Part shown: piece by piece, positions 9,699 through 19,041 of the stretch
Position numbering within the stretch: position 1 is the stretch's first letter
Layout of the letters: every line of letters starts with the position of its first letter
NCBI RefSeq assembly: GCF_030254645.1
Contig: NZ_CP116346.1
Location: 1,716,001 to 1,780,000 of the forward strand
Reading direction: 5' to 3'
DNA length: 64,000 nt
Source: Paucibacter sediminis
GTDB lineage: Bacteria > Pseudomonadota > Gammaproteobacteria > Burkholderiales > Burkholderiaceae_C
Notes under the pieces: generated by a model
The model's input: the letters and a program-made list of their open reading frames with translations, nothing else
What the model was told of the DNA's origin: nothing
The model's database searches: none
Position numbers and translations under genes: made by a program

Positions 9699-11750
9699 CT
9701 ACGCCTTGAGGAACTCCGCCTTGCTGCCCAGCCAGCGCTCCACCTGGCGGCGTGCGGCCGCGGGGTGGTGGTCCAGCAGTTCGGGGGCCAGCCGGCGCGC
9801 CGCCTGCAGCAGGGCTGAGTCTTCCTGCAGGTCGGCAAAGCGCAGCAGTTCGGCGCCGCTCTGGCGCGCGCCCATGAACTCGCCGGGGCCGCGGATGTCG
9901 AGGTCGCGGCGCGCGATCTCGAAGCCGTCGTTGGTCTCGGCCATGGCCTTGAGACGCGACTTGCCGGTGTCCGAGAGCGGCCCGGTGTAGAGCAGCACGC
10001 AGACGCTGGCCACCGCGCCGCGGCCCACCCGCCCGCGCAGCTGGTGCAGCTGGCTGAGCCCGAAGCGCTCGGCATGCTCGATCACCATCAGGCTGGCGTT
10101 GGGCACGTCCACGCCCACCTCGATCACCGTGGTGGCAACCAGCACGCTCATGCGGCCGCTCGAGAACTCGGCCATCACCGCGGCCTTTTCGGCCGGTGGC
10201 ATGCGGCCGTGCAGCAGGCCGACACTCTTGCCGGCCAGCGCCGCGCTCAGCTCGGCGTGCGTCTCGGTGGCGTTCTTCAGGTCCAGCGTCTCCGACTCCT
10301 CGATCAGCGGGCAGACCCAGTAGACCTGGGCGCCGCGTGCCACCTCGTCGGCGATCTTGGCCACCACCTCGAGGCGCTTGCTGTCGGCAAACACCTTGGT
10401 GACGATGGGCGTGCGGCCGGGCGGCAGCTCGTCGATGGTCGACACATCCAGGTCGGCGAAATAAGTCATCGCCAGGGTGCGCGGGATGGGGGTGGCGCTC
10501 ATCATCAGCAGATGCGGTTCGAGCGCCTGACTGGCGAGCTTCTTGCGCAGCGCCAGGCGCTGCGCCACGCCAAAGCGATGCTGCTCGTCGATGATGGCCA
10601 GACCCAGCTTGGCGAAGCTCACCTTGTCCTCGATCACCGCATGCGTGCCCACCACCAGCTGGGCCGCGCCCGAGGCGGCGGCGTCCAGCATCTTCTGGCG
10701 CGCCTTGCCCTTGACGCTGCCGGTCAGCCAGGCCACCGTGATGCCCAGCGGCTCGAGCCAGACTATCAGCTTGCGGAAATGCTGCTCGGCCAGGATCTCG
10801 GTGGGCGCCATCAGCGCGCATTGCCAGCCGGCCGCCATCGCCACCGCGGCGGCCAGCGCCGCCACCACGGTCTTGCCCGAGCCCACATCGCCCTGCAGCA
10901 GGCGGTGCATGGGCTGGGGCCGTGCCAGGTCTTGCGCGATTTCCTCGCAGACGCGCTGCTGTGCGCCGGTGAGGGTGAAGGGCAGTGCGGCCAGCAGCTG
11001 CTCGTGCAGGCCGCCACGCCGGCCGCGCAGGGCCGGCGCCCGCAGGCGCGCGCGCTCGCGCTGCGCCTGCAGCTGGCTCAGCTGCTGAGCCAGCAGCTCC
11101 TCGAACTTGAGGCGCTGCCAGGCCGGGTGGCTGTGGTCCTCCAGCATCGACAACCTGGCCTGGGGCGGCGGGTGGTGCAGGAACATCAGCGCCTCGCGCA
11201 GCGCGGGCAGCTGGCGCGGTACCGCCTGCTCGGGCAGGATCTCTTCCAGCGGCGCGCGCTGCAGGGCCGAGCCCACCGCCTTGCGCAGATAGGCCTGGGG
11301 CAGGGCGGCGCTGGTGGGATAGACGGGGGTCAGCGAGTCCGCAAGCGGCGCGCCCTCGTTCACTAGCTTGAATGTGGGGTGCACGATCTCGCGGCCGAAG
11401 AAGCCGCCGCGGATCTCGCCGCGCACGCGCACCCGGGCGCCGGCCGCCAGGCTCTTCTGGTGCGAGGGGTAGAAGTGCAGAAAGCGCAGCAGCAGCTGGG
11501 CGCTGCCGTCGTCGATGCGCACCAGCAGCTGGCGGCGCGAGCGCAGCTCGATATGGGATTCGACGATCTCGCCCTCGCACTGCACCGTGTCGCCATCGCG
11601 CGCCTCGGCGATCGGGGTCAGGCGCGTCTCGTCCTCGTAGCGCAGCGGCAGATGCAGGGCCAGGTCGATGTCGCGCAGCAGGCCCAGCTTCTCCATCGCC
11701 TTCTGGGGGGCTGACTTGGCTTTGACGGGAGCGGGGAGGGCCTCGGGCAT
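9699..11750 (-). CDS. recG: ATP-dependent DNA helicase RecG
   Basis: A 683-residue helicase close in size to E. coli RecG. The N-terminal wedge/OB domain (about residues 45-140) binds branched DNA. The helicase core has Walker A GDVGSGKT, the DEQH box (IIDEQHRFGV), MMSATPIPRTLA, and motif VI (HQLRGRVGRG). RecG regresses stalled forks and processes Holliday junctions and R-loops. The start of the next minus-strand gene upstream (a binding protein) is 33 bp away, so recG may be read through from it. Confidence 0.96.
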   Translation of the reverse strand: MPEALPAPVKAKSAPQKAMEKLGLLRDIDLALHLPLRYEDETRLTPIAEARDGDTVQCEGEIVESHIELRSRRQLLVRIDDGSAQLLLRFLHFYPSHQKSLAAGARVRVRGEIRGGFFGREIVHPTFKLVNEGAPLADSLTPVYPTSAALPQAYLRKAVGSALQRAPLEEILPEQAVPRQLPALREALMFLHHPPPQARLSMLEDHSHPAWQRLKFEELLAQQLSQLQAQRERARLRAPALRGRRGGLHEQLLAALPFTLTGAQQRVCEEIAQDLARPQPMHRLLQGDVGSGKTVVAALAAAVAMAAGWQCALMAPTEILAEQHFRKLIVWLEPLGITVAWLTGSVKGKARQKMLDAAASGAAQLVVGTHAVIEDKVSFAKLGLAIIDEQHRFGVAQRLALRKKLASQALEPHLLMMSATPIPRTLAMTYFADLDVSTIDELPPGRTPIVTKVFADSKRLEVVAKIADEVARGAQVYWVCPLIEESETLDLKNATETHAELSAALAGKSVGLLHGRMPPAEKAAVMAEFSSGRMSVLVATTVIEVGVDVPNASLMVIEHAERFGLSQLHQLRGRVGRGAVASVCVLLYTGPLSDTGKSRLKAMAETNDGFEIARRDLDIRGPGEFMGARQSGAELLRFADLQEDSALLQAARRLAPELLDHHPAAARRQVERWLGSKAEFLKA

Positions 11751-11783
11751 GGGCGCGATTTTGCCCGCTTGCTGCAGGCGGCT

Positions 11784-12536
11784 TCAGCTGAAATAGCGCA
11801 GCTTCAAGAGCTCGTAGCGCCCATCGCGCTTGGTGGCGTCCAGCGCGGCCTGCAGACGCCGCACCAAGGCCGGGTCGGTGTCGGGCGGCAGGCCGTACCA
11901 GTAGGACTTGCTGTTGTCGTAGTCCAGCACCGCCTGCAGGGTCGCGTAGGGCAGCTTGAGCTGGCGCAGGTTCCAGGCCGCGGCCCAGTCCAGCAGCATC
12001 ACGTACTCCATGCGCCCGGCCAGCAGCTTGCGCACATTGGTGGCGTCGTCCAGCCCGAATTCGAGTTCCTCGCCGGGCTTGAAGCCCTCGGCCAGCAGCT
12101 GCCGCGCGGTGGCCGATTCACGCACCACGCCGATCTTGGCGCCCTGCAGCTGGCGCAGCTCGGACAGGCTCAGCTCGCTGCGGCTGGCCAGCTTGTAGAC
12201 CACGATGCGGCGCGGGCTGATGGGCCCCACCCACTTGAACAGCGCCTCGCGCTCGGGCGTGCGGGTGAGCGAGAACAGGATGCTGTTGGGTGTGGCCTCG
12301 GCCGATTGCATGGCGCGCACCCAGGGCAGCACCTGAATCTCCAGCTTCAGATTGGCCTGCAGTGCCACCATGCGCAGCAGCTCGACGCTGAAGCCCTGCG
12401 GCCCGGTTTCGTCCTGGTAGTTCAGCGGCGGCAGGTTCTCGGTGAAGCCGGTGAGCATGGGCTCGGCGGCCCTTGCGCCACGCAGGCCGCCTGCCAGGCA
12501 GGCGAGCGCCAAGCCGTGCAATTGGCGGCGGTTCAC
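11784..12536 (-). CDS. Periplasmic amino-acid-type substrate-binding protein (SBP_bac_3)
   Basis: About 250 residues with a signal peptide (NRRQLHGLALACLAGGLRG, cleavage near ARAAEP). The SBP_bac_3 pattern follows: ENLPPLNYQDETGPQGFSVE, a hinge region, GAKIGVVRESATARQLL, and a tyrosine-rich C-terminus. These proteins bind amino acids or related small molecules. No ABC transporter genes are adjacent. A GTG at 12536 is preferred because it begins directly before the signal peptide; a longer in-frame ATG at 12659 would add an unlikely N-terminal tail. Confidence 0.8.
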   Translation of the reverse strand: MNRRQLHGLALACLAGGLRGARAAEPMLTGFTENLPPLNYQDETGPQGFSVELLRMVALQANLKLEIQVLPWVRAMQSAEATPNSILFSLTRTPEREALFKWVGPISPRRIVVYKLASRSELSLSELRQLQGAKIGVVRESATARQLLAEGFKPGEELEFGLDDATNVRKLLAGRMEYVMLLDWAAAWNLRQLKLPYATLQAVLDYDNSKSYWYGLPPDTDPALVRRLQAALDATKRDGRYELLKLRYFS

Positions 12537-12676
12537 CTGGGTGGCTCGGCAGCGATCACAAGGCGAGTCTAGCCAACTGTGGTCGCGCTCCAAGGGCACC
12601 CGTGCGCCATGCGTCCATTGCCACCGGGCTTCGTGCAGAATGCCCCAAAAATAAGTCACAACCCAGGGAGGGTTAC

Positions 12677-15139
12677 ATGCAGCGAAAGACGCAGAAGAAA
12701 TGGCGCGCGGCCGCGGCCGCGCTTGTCGTCGGACTACTGAGTGCTTGCGGAGGAGGTGGCGATGGCGCCAGCATCGCGCCGCCGGCGCCCTTGCCGGAGG
12801 TGCTCAGCATCTCGGCACCGGCAGCGAGTGATCTGGCCGCGGCGGTGCAGTTCGGCAGCAGTGCTGGCAGCGCCGCCGGCTTGCGCTATGAATGGAATTT
12901 CGGCGATGGCAGCGGCAGCACCGAGGCCAGCCCCAAGCATGCCTACGCCAAGGCCGGCGATTACGAGGTGCAGCTGAAGCTGAGCAACGAGGCCGGGCAA
13001 AGCCGCAGCAGCAGCTTCAAGCTGAGCCTCAGCAACAAGGCTCATCTGGCCGGCCGCATCTGCTCGGGCGCTGAGGCTTCCGGCTGGTGCTGGCAGGCGC
13101 CGCTGCCGACGGGCGCGGCGCTGACGCAGGCGAACTTTGTCTCCGCCCAGCTCGGTTGGGTACTGACCGACGAGCGGCAGCTCAGCAAGACCGCGGACGG
13201 TGGCCGCAACTGGCAGTTGCTGCGCCTGCCCGATGCCGGCAAGCTGCACAGCTTTGCCCTGGTCGATGCCAACAAGTCCTGGGTGCTGGGGGCGGACGGT
13301 GGTGTCTGGCGCAGTGACGATGGCGGCGCCGGCTTCCGCCGCGTTGGCCGGCTCTCTGCGCCATTGGGAAGCAGTCCGCTGCGCAACCACGGCGGCGATT
13401 TGCTGTCGGTGACAAGCGTGAGCGCCGACCTGGCGACGACAAGCCTGTGGGTGAGCGCCGATGGCGGCGCCAGCTGGTTCGCGTCGGCGCAGCGCTACGA
13501 CTCGCAAGCCAAGGATGGCAGCCTGTACCGAACCGAGTGGACGGGCGACGGCAAGAGCTTGCAGGTCGTGCGATCGCTGGATCTGGGCCTGCATGAGTCC
13601 GTGGCGGGGGAGTTGCCCGCCGCTTGTCAGGGCAGCGCCACGGGTTGGCGCTTGATACAGGCGGCTTCGCGCAGCGAATTGCTGAGCGTGAGCTGGCAGA
13701 TTTCTGCCTCCAACGAAGGCGGCTGGCAGCATTTCGTGGATCAGGTGGTGTTGTGCACCAGCACCGATAGCGGCCAGACCTGGAAGCGGGTTGCGTCCAC
13801 CGGCATTCCCCAGCTGCTGTATTCGCGGTTCAGTCTGAGGGGCGACGTGGCGTTCTGGCCGGCTGGCGCTGGCCAGTATTGGGCGAGCCACAGCAACGTG
13901 GGCGGTGGCGGCGCGACCTTGTACCGGAGCGTCGATGGCGGCGAGACCTGGACGGCCGTGACAGCCCCGGAGTCAGGCGCCTCGATCCGCCATGTGGTGA
14001 ATGCAAGCACGCTGCTCGTCACGAATGACGCAAGGAACTCCTGGGTCAGCGCCGATGCGGGCGCCAGCTGGCAGGCCTTGCAAGTGGGCCTGGGCGGATT
14101 GCCCGAATCCCTGAGCTCATTGGCCGGCCAGGGCGTGCTGCTCAGCGGGCGCCCTTTGCGTTCGTACGATGGCAAGGGGGCTTGGCAGCTGTTGGTCCCG
14201 CATTTCGGCTCAGCAGATCTGGCCCTTGGCTTTGGTGGCGGGGCACTGGCGGGCGCTATCGGCTCGGCCGCGATGCCGACGCCGGGCCGCCTGTTCGCCT
14301 ACAGCGGCAGTCAGCTGCTGCGCAGCAGCGACTACGGCCGCAGCTGGCAGGCGCCGCCGATGTTTGCGATGGGTGATATCGGCAGCCTGCAATTCGTCTC
14401 GGCCAACACGGGTTGGGTGGTGGCCGACTTTGGCCTGCTGTTCCGTACCCGCGACGGCGGCGCCAACTGGTCGCAGGTGTGGGCCGTGCCGAGCGGCGGA
14501 TCTGAATTTGGCGGTGCGCTGCAGGCCCTGCGTTTCAGCAGCGAAACCGAGGGGATCATGGCGGTGAGCAACTGGCAGGGCAGCATCGTCTACCGCAGCA
14601 GCGACGGTGGTCAGAGTTGGGCCATGCGCGCCACACTGCCGGTTGACGTGAGGCAGCTGCTGACGCTGGAGAACGGTGAGGTGCTGGCGGCGGGCGGCAA
14701 TGGGCTGCGCACCGGCGGCCTCTTCCTCGTCAAGGCGGACTCGGCAGACTTCAGCACCGTCTACAGCGCCGACTCCGATTCGGTGTCCGGGCCTGGGCTT
14801 TACGTGCGGCGCCTGCATCGCCAGGCGGGCGGCAAGATCTGGGCGGTGGGCAGCAAGGGGCTGGTGCTCAGCAGCGCCGATGCAGGCAGGACCTGGCTGC
14901 GGCAGGACGTGGGTGCGGCCGGCGCACTGAACGATGTTCAGTTTGCCGACGCGCTGCACGGCTGGATCGTTGGCGATGCTGGCCTGCTGCTGGCCACCGA
15001 TGACGGCGGCAAAAGCTGGAAGCAGCAGGCGCAGTCGACGCAGCAAAGTCTGCTGGCGCTGCTTATCCAGGACGCCAAGACGGTCTGGGCCTTTGGCGAG
15101 AATGGCATCGTGCTGGCCACCGGGACCGGCGGTTTCTGA
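12677..15139 (+). CDS. Large lipoprotein with PKD domain and YCF48/BNR repeats (copy 1)
   Basis: An 820-residue protein. It starts with a lipoprotein signal (lipobox LSAC, then GGGGDG). A PKD-like beta domain spans about residues 40-120 (LRYEWNFGDGSGS, YAKAGDYEVQLKLSNEAG). The rest is a series of Asp-box/YCF48-type blades with about 11 copies of a S-x-D-G-G-x-x-W-like motif (TADGGRNW, SVDGGETW, TRDGGANW, SSDGGQSW, TDDGGKSW). Such beta-propellers bind sugars or act as assembly factors; the ligand is unknown. AGGGAGG precedes the start. The paralogue at 15154 begins 14 bp after this stop, so they form an operon. Both proteins end in VLATGTGG plus one residue. Confidence 0.88.
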   Translation: MQRKTQKKWRAAAAALVVGLLSACGGGGDGASIAPPAPLPEVLSISAPAASDLAAAVQFGSSAGSAAGLRYEWNFGDGSGSTEASPKHAYAKAGDYEVQLKLSNEAGQSRSSSFKLSLSNKAHLAGRICSGAEASGWCWQAPLPTGAALTQANFVSAQLGWVLTDERQLSKTADGGRNWQLLRLPDAGKLHSFALVDANKSWVLGADGGVWRSDDGGAGFRRVGRLSAPLGSSPLRNHGGDLLSVTSVSADLATTSLWVSADGGASWFASAQRYDSQAKDGSLYRTEWTGDGKSLQVVRSLDLGLHESVAGELPAACQGSATGWRLIQAASRSELLSVSWQISASNEGGWQHFVDQVVLCTSTDSGQTWKRVASTGIPQLLYSRFSLRGDVAFWPAGAGQYWASHSNVGGGGATLYRSVDGGETWTAVTAPESGASIRHVVNASTLLVTNDARNSWVSADAGASWQALQVGLGGLPESLSSLAGQGVLLSGRPLRSYDGKGAWQLLVPHFGSADLALGFGGGALAGAIGSAAMPTPGRLFAYSGSQLLRSSDYGRSWQAPPMFAMGDIGSLQFVSANTGWVVADFGLLFRTRDGGANWSQVWAVPSGGSEFGGALQALRFSSETEGIMAVSNWQGSIVYRSSDGGQSWAMRATLPVDVRQLLTLENGEVLAAGGNGLRTGGLFLVKADSADFSTVYSADSDSVSGPGLYVRRLHRQAGGKIWAVGSKGLVLSSADAGRTWLRQDVGAAGALNDVQFADALHGWIVGDAGLLLATDDGGKSWKQQAQSTQQSLLALLIQDAKTVWAFGENGIVLATGTGGF

Positions 15140-15153
15140 CAGGAGCGAGCGGC

Positions 15154-17466
15154 GTGGGGCATAGCTTGAGTCGAACTACTCTGCCGTGGCCAAGGGCCTG
15201 GACTGCTGTTGCCGTGCTGGCCCTGGCGGCCTGTGGTGGCGAATCTGGCGGCCCTACGCCCTTGCCCGCCACGCTGCAGATCCAGGCGGCCGCGACGGCC
15301 GATGTGGCCGCGCCGGCCCAATTTGGCAGCACGGCGGCCGAACTGGCCGGCTTGAGCTTTGCCTGGAGTTTCGGCGATGGCGGCGTCAGCCAGGCGCCCA
15401 AGCCCAGTTACCGATTCGCCCGTGCCGGCGACTATGTGGTGCGCCTGCGCGTCAGCAATGAGTACGGCGAGAGCCGCGAGGCCAGCTGGCCGGTATCGGT
15501 CCAGCATCAGGCGCCGGTGCTGGGGCTCGATTGCAGCGGCCCGGGCTCGAGCGCCTGGTGTTGGCAAGCGGGCGGCAATGCCGCGCAGGCGATGCAGTTC
15601 GTCGACGCCCAGACGGCCTGGCGCGTGGGCGACGCGGGCGATATTTTCAAGAGCGTGGACGGTGGGCTGAGCTGGACACGGCAGCCGAGCGGCGTGGATG
15701 CCGACCTCTATGCCCTGCAGTTTCTCGACACGCAGCAGGGCTTTGTACTGGGCCAGCCGGGCACCCTGTTGTGGACGGCCGACGGTGGCAGCAGCTGGCA
15801 GCGCCGTGCCGCGCCCCTGCCGCAGGAGAACCCGCAGCTGGTGCTGCGCGCGCTGGATGCGCAGCGTCTGCTGCTGCTGGATCGCTACAGCTTCTGGGTC
15901 AGCGAGAACGCCGGTCTTGACTGGCAACGCGTCGAGCGCCGCCCCGACGCCGTGGGGCCGGCAGGCACGGTCTGGACCGAGGAGCATGGCCGGGTCTATC
16001 GCGCGCGCTCGCTGGGCCGCCAGCCCGAACTGGTGCTGACGCTGGCGCACGAGGACTATATGTTCCAGTACGCGGCTCAGCTGCTGGTGCTGGACGAGCA
16101 GCAGATCCTCGTCAACGCGGTGGGCGAGCGTTACGACATTAACCAGGGCTGGATGCGCAAGAACATGCTCTGGCGCAGCCGCGACGGCGGCCAGAGCTGG
16201 CAGAAGATCGTGCCCAGCGGCATCGTCTCGCCGGCTTGGCTGTGGGAATGGCTCAAGTTCGAGCGCTTCAGCGCCAGCGACGATGTGATGATCGCGAGCC
16301 ACAACGGCACGCCTTACATCAGCCGCGATGGCGGCGCTCGCTGGGCTGCCATGCGCGATGAGATCTCCTGCTGCAGGTACGGCGAGGATCTGCTGGCCCT
16401 GCAGGGTCAGGGTTTGCTGTTCAGACGTTTTGGTGAGGTCTGGCTGAGCCCGGACTGGGGCGTGAGCTGGCAGGCGGCCCAGCATCCGCCCGGGCGCAAG
16501 GTGGCCTGGCTGGAGCTGCAGTCGCTGGGCCCGCAGCGCTATCTGCTGCGCGACAACGACGGCCAGTTCTTCCTCAGCAGCGACGGTGCGCAAAGCTGGC
16601 AACGCCTGGCCGGCAGCGCGAGCGACCGCAGCGAAGCCGCGCCGGCGCTTTCCTTTGCGGACGCCCAGCATGGCCTGCGCCTGAGCGCAGGTGGCGAGCT
16701 CTGGGCCACTGGTGATGGCGGCAGGACCTGGCAGCTCAGGCGCAGTGACCTGACGGCCGGCACGGTGCAGCTGCAGATGCTGTCCACCGCCGCGGTCTGG
16801 ATGATTGCCGGCGATGGCAAGCTGCAGCGCAGCGCCGACGGTGGCGCCAGCTGGGCCCAGATGCTGAGCGCGAGCAGCGACTGGGTACGTGTCGAGTTTG
16901 CCGATTCCCAACTGGGCTGGGCCATGGCGGCGCCGCTGCGGCCGCGCTTTGTGGCGACGCAGGACGGCGGGGCCAACTGGTCCGCGCTGGCCGTGCCCGC
17001 GGGCACGCAGGCGCTGCGTCAGCTGGATGCCCTGCATTGGTGGGCGCTGGGCGAGGGCGGCCTGCTGGCCGAAAGCCTGGACGCAGGCAAGACCTGGACC
17101 CGGCGCAGCAGCGGCACCGCCGAGTGCCTGCACCAGTTGGTGGCCAGCGATGCCCAGACACTCTGGGCCGTGGGCGATGCCGGCGTGGTGCTCAAGTCCG
17201 ACGATGGTGGGCGCCAATGGCGCAAGCTGAGCCTGTCGACGGACCTGCCCGCGCTGCGCGACATCTTCTTCCTCGATGCGCAGCAGGGCTGGATTGTGGG
17301 CGCGCGAGGCACGGTGCTGGCAACGCGCGACGGCGGCAAGAGCTGGGTCGCGCAGCGCAGCGGCACACGCCAGCTGCTGGGTTCGATACGCTTTGCCGAC
17401 GCACGCCTGGGCTGGATCACCGGCACGATGGGAACCGTGCTGGCCACGGGCACCGGCGGCAAGTAG
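15154..17466 (+). CDS. Large lipoprotein with PKD domain and YCF48/BNR repeats (copy 2)
   Basis: A 770-residue paralogue of the previous gene with the same plan: signal peptide and lipobox LAAC, PKD-like domain (LSFAWSFGDGGVS, FARAGDYVVRLRVSNEYG), then about 13 Asp-box-type blades (SVDGGLSW, TADGGSSW, SRDGGQSW, SADGGASW, SDDGGRQW, TRDGGKSW). A GTG start with AGGAG upstream is used. Both copies carry a Cys pair just after the PKD domain (CSG...WCWQA). Function is not known; a surface-exposed, substrate-binding propeller is the most that can be said. Confidence 0.86.
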   Translation: MGHSLSRTTLPWPRAWTAVAVLALAACGGESGGPTPLPATLQIQAAATADVAAPAQFGSTAAELAGLSFAWSFGDGGVSQAPKPSYRFARAGDYVVRLRVSNEYGESREASWPVSVQHQAPVLGLDCSGPGSSAWCWQAGGNAAQAMQFVDAQTAWRVGDAGDIFKSVDGGLSWTRQPSGVDADLYALQFLDTQQGFVLGQPGTLLWTADGGSSWQRRAAPLPQENPQLVLRALDAQRLLLLDRYSFWVSENAGLDWQRVERRPDAVGPAGTVWTEEHGRVYRARSLGRQPELVLTLAHEDYMFQYAAQLLVLDEQQILVNAVGERYDINQGWMRKNMLWRSRDGGQSWQKIVPSGIVSPAWLWEWLKFERFSASDDVMIASHNGTPYISRDGGARWAAMRDEISCCRYGEDLLALQGQGLLFRRFGEVWLSPDWGVSWQAAQHPPGRKVAWLELQSLGPQRYLLRDNDGQFFLSSDGAQSWQRLAGSASDRSEAAPALSFADAQHGLRLSAGGELWATGDGGRTWQLRRSDLTAGTVQLQMLSTAAVWMIAGDGKLQRSADGGASWAQMLSASSDWVRVEFADSQLGWAMAAPLRPRFVATQDGGANWSALAVPAGTQALRQLDALHWWALGEGGLLAESLDAGKTWTRRSSGTAECLHQLVASDAQTLWAVGDAGVVLKSDDGGRQWRKLSLSTDLPALRDIFFLDAQQGWIVGARGTVLATRDGGKSWVAQRSGTRQLLGSIRFADARLGWITGTMGTVLATGTGGK

Positions 17467-17529
17467 CGGCGACGGGCATGGGACAATCGCTGCCCCTGCT
17501 TGGCACGGGTCCGTCCGGCCCTCAACACC

Positions 17530-18576
17530 ATGTCCCGTCCCCCCTTCAACGTGAGCGACTTCGACTTCGCGCTCCCGCCCGAACTGATTGCCCAGCATCC
17601 CGCCCCCGAGCGCAGCGCCTCGCGTCTGCTCGACGGGCGTGCGGATCACCCGGTGGACCGGGTGTTCCGTGAACTGCCCGGCCTGCTGAACCCCGGCGAC
17701 CTGCTGGTGTTCAACAACACCAAGGTCATCAAGGCGCGGCTCTATGGCGCCAAGCAGACCGGTGGCTCGGTCGAGGCGCTGATCGAGCGCGTGCTGCCCG
17801 GCACCCTCGAAGTCTGGGCCCATCTGCGCGCCAGCAAGAGCCCCAAGCCCGGCAGTGTCGTGCGCTTCAACGAGGCCTTCGATGCCAAGGTGCTGGGCCG
17901 CTGTGGGCCGGACGGCGGCATGTTCCACCTGCGCTTCCCCAGCGACCCCTTTGCCCTGCTGGAGCAGCATGGCCATGTGCCGCTGCCGCCCTATATCGAG
18001 CATGCCGACGAGGCCGACGATGTGCGGCGCTACCAGACCGTGTTCGCGCGCGAGCCCGGCGCGGTGGCGGCGCCCACCGCGGCCCTGCATTTCGACGAGG
18101 GCGTGCTGGCCGCTTTGGCCGAGCGCGGCATAGGCACGGCCCATGTGACCCTGCATGTGGGCGCCGGCACCTTCCAGCCGGTGCGCGTGGAGCGCCTGAG
18201 CGATCACAAGATGCACAGCGAGTGGTTCGAGGTGCCGGCCGAGACGGTGGCGGCGATCGCCGCCACGCGGGCGCGCGGCGGCAAGGTGGTGGCGGTGGGC
18301 ACGACCACGCTGCGCGCGCTCGAGTCCGCCGCCCAGGACGGCACGCTGCAGGCCGGCGCGCGCGAGACCGCCATCTTCATCACCCCGGGCTTCGAGTTCC
18401 GCGTGGTCGATCGCCTGGTCACCAACTTCCACCTGCCCAAGAGCACGCTGATGATGCTGGTGAGCGCCTTTGCCGGCTACGAGCCCGTGATGGCGCTGTA
18501 CCGCCACGCGATCGCGCAGGGCTACCGCTTCTTCAGCTACGGGGATGCGATGCTGCTGGAGCGCACGGCGCCCTGA
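17530..18576 (+). CDS. queA: tRNA preQ1(34) S-adenosylmethionine ribosyltransferase-isomerase
   Basis: A 348-residue enzyme of queuosine synthesis. It moves the ribosyl part of S-adenosylmethionine to preQ1 in the tRNA wobble position, giving epoxyqueuosine. Family landmarks are [50 protein letters not shown] and [18 protein letters not shown]. The start at 17530 gives the usual length. A GACAAT -10-like hexamer lies at 17482-17487. In many relatives queA is directly beside tgt; here 3.2 kb of other genes intervene. Confidence 0.96.
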   Translation: MSRPPFNVSDFDFALPPELIAQHPAPERSASRLLDGRADHPVDRVFRELPGLLNPGDLLVFNNTKVIKARLYGAKQTGGSVEALIERVLPGTLEVWAHLRASKSPKPGSVVRFNEAFDAKVLGRCGPDGGMFHLRFPSDPFALLEQHGHVPLPPYIEHADEADDVRRYQTVFAREPGAVAAPTAALHFDEGVLAALAERGIGTAHVTLHVGAGTFQPVRVERLSDHKMHSEWFEVPAETVAAIAATRARGGKVVAVGTTTLRALESAAQDGTLQAGARETAIFITPGFEFRVVDRLVTNFHLPKSTLMMLVSAFAGYEPVMALYRHAIAQGYRFFSYGDAMLLERTAP

Positions 18577-18594
18577 GGCCGCGCGCGGCCGGCA

Positions 18595-18621
18595 TGTCAC
18601 AAGCCGGCCGGCCATCTCGTC
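18595..18621 (+). promoter_or_regulatory. ECF41-type promoter P1 (TGTCACA-16 nt-CGTC)
   Basis: TGTCACA at 18595-18601 and CGTC at 18618-18621, separated by 16 nt. This is the known ECF41 promoter pattern. It sits 30 bp before the start of the membrane protein gene at 18652. An identical arrangement is found at 19568, in front of the CMD gene, and the ECF41 sigma factor is encoded at 20253. Confidence 0.8.
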
Positions 18622-18651
18622 TTGTGGGGGTGAACAGCCCTGGAGACGACG

Positions 18652-19041
18652 ATGGTGAAGAGGTTCTTGCGGCCGCTGCTGGCCCTGGCGCTGGCGGCCA
18701 ATGGTGCCAGCATGTTGCTGGCGCCGGCCGACTGGTACGCGGCCATGCCCGGCGTGTTCTACACCGGCCCGCTGAACCTGCACTTTGTGCGGGACATCGG
18801 TTGCGCCTATCTGGTGGCCGCGGCCGGCCTGCTCTGGCGTGCGCTGCGGCCGCAGCCCGGTGCCGCGGCCGCACTGTGCGGCGCCGGCTTTCTGCTGCTG
18901 CATGCCGGCGTGCATGCCTGGGAACTGGCGAGCGGCCGCTGCGGCTGGGGCCAGTTCCTGCGCGATGTGCCGGGCGTGCAGCTGAGCGCGCTGGCGGCGC
19001 TGTGGCTGGCCCTGCCCGAGCGGGAGCTGCGCCATGTTTGA
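18652..19041 (+). CDS. Small membrane protein, first gene of an ECF41-controlled unit
   Basis: A 129-residue protein with about four hydrophobic segments (LLALALAANGASMLL; CAYLVAAAGLLWRAL; ALCGAGFLLLHAGVHAW; VQLSALAALWLAL). I do not recognise the family. It is preceded by ECF41-type promoter P1 and overlaps the next gene by 8 bp, so both are translated together. As a target of an ECF41 sigma factor it is likely to act with the cysteine-pair protein encoded next. No catalytic motif is visible. Confidence 0.75.
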   Translation: MVKRFLRPLLALALAANGASMLLAPADWYAAMPGVFYTGPLNLHFVRDIGCAYLVAAAGLLWRALRPQPGAAAALCGAGFLLLHAGVHAWELASGRCGWGQFLRDVPGVQLSALAALWLALPERELRHV

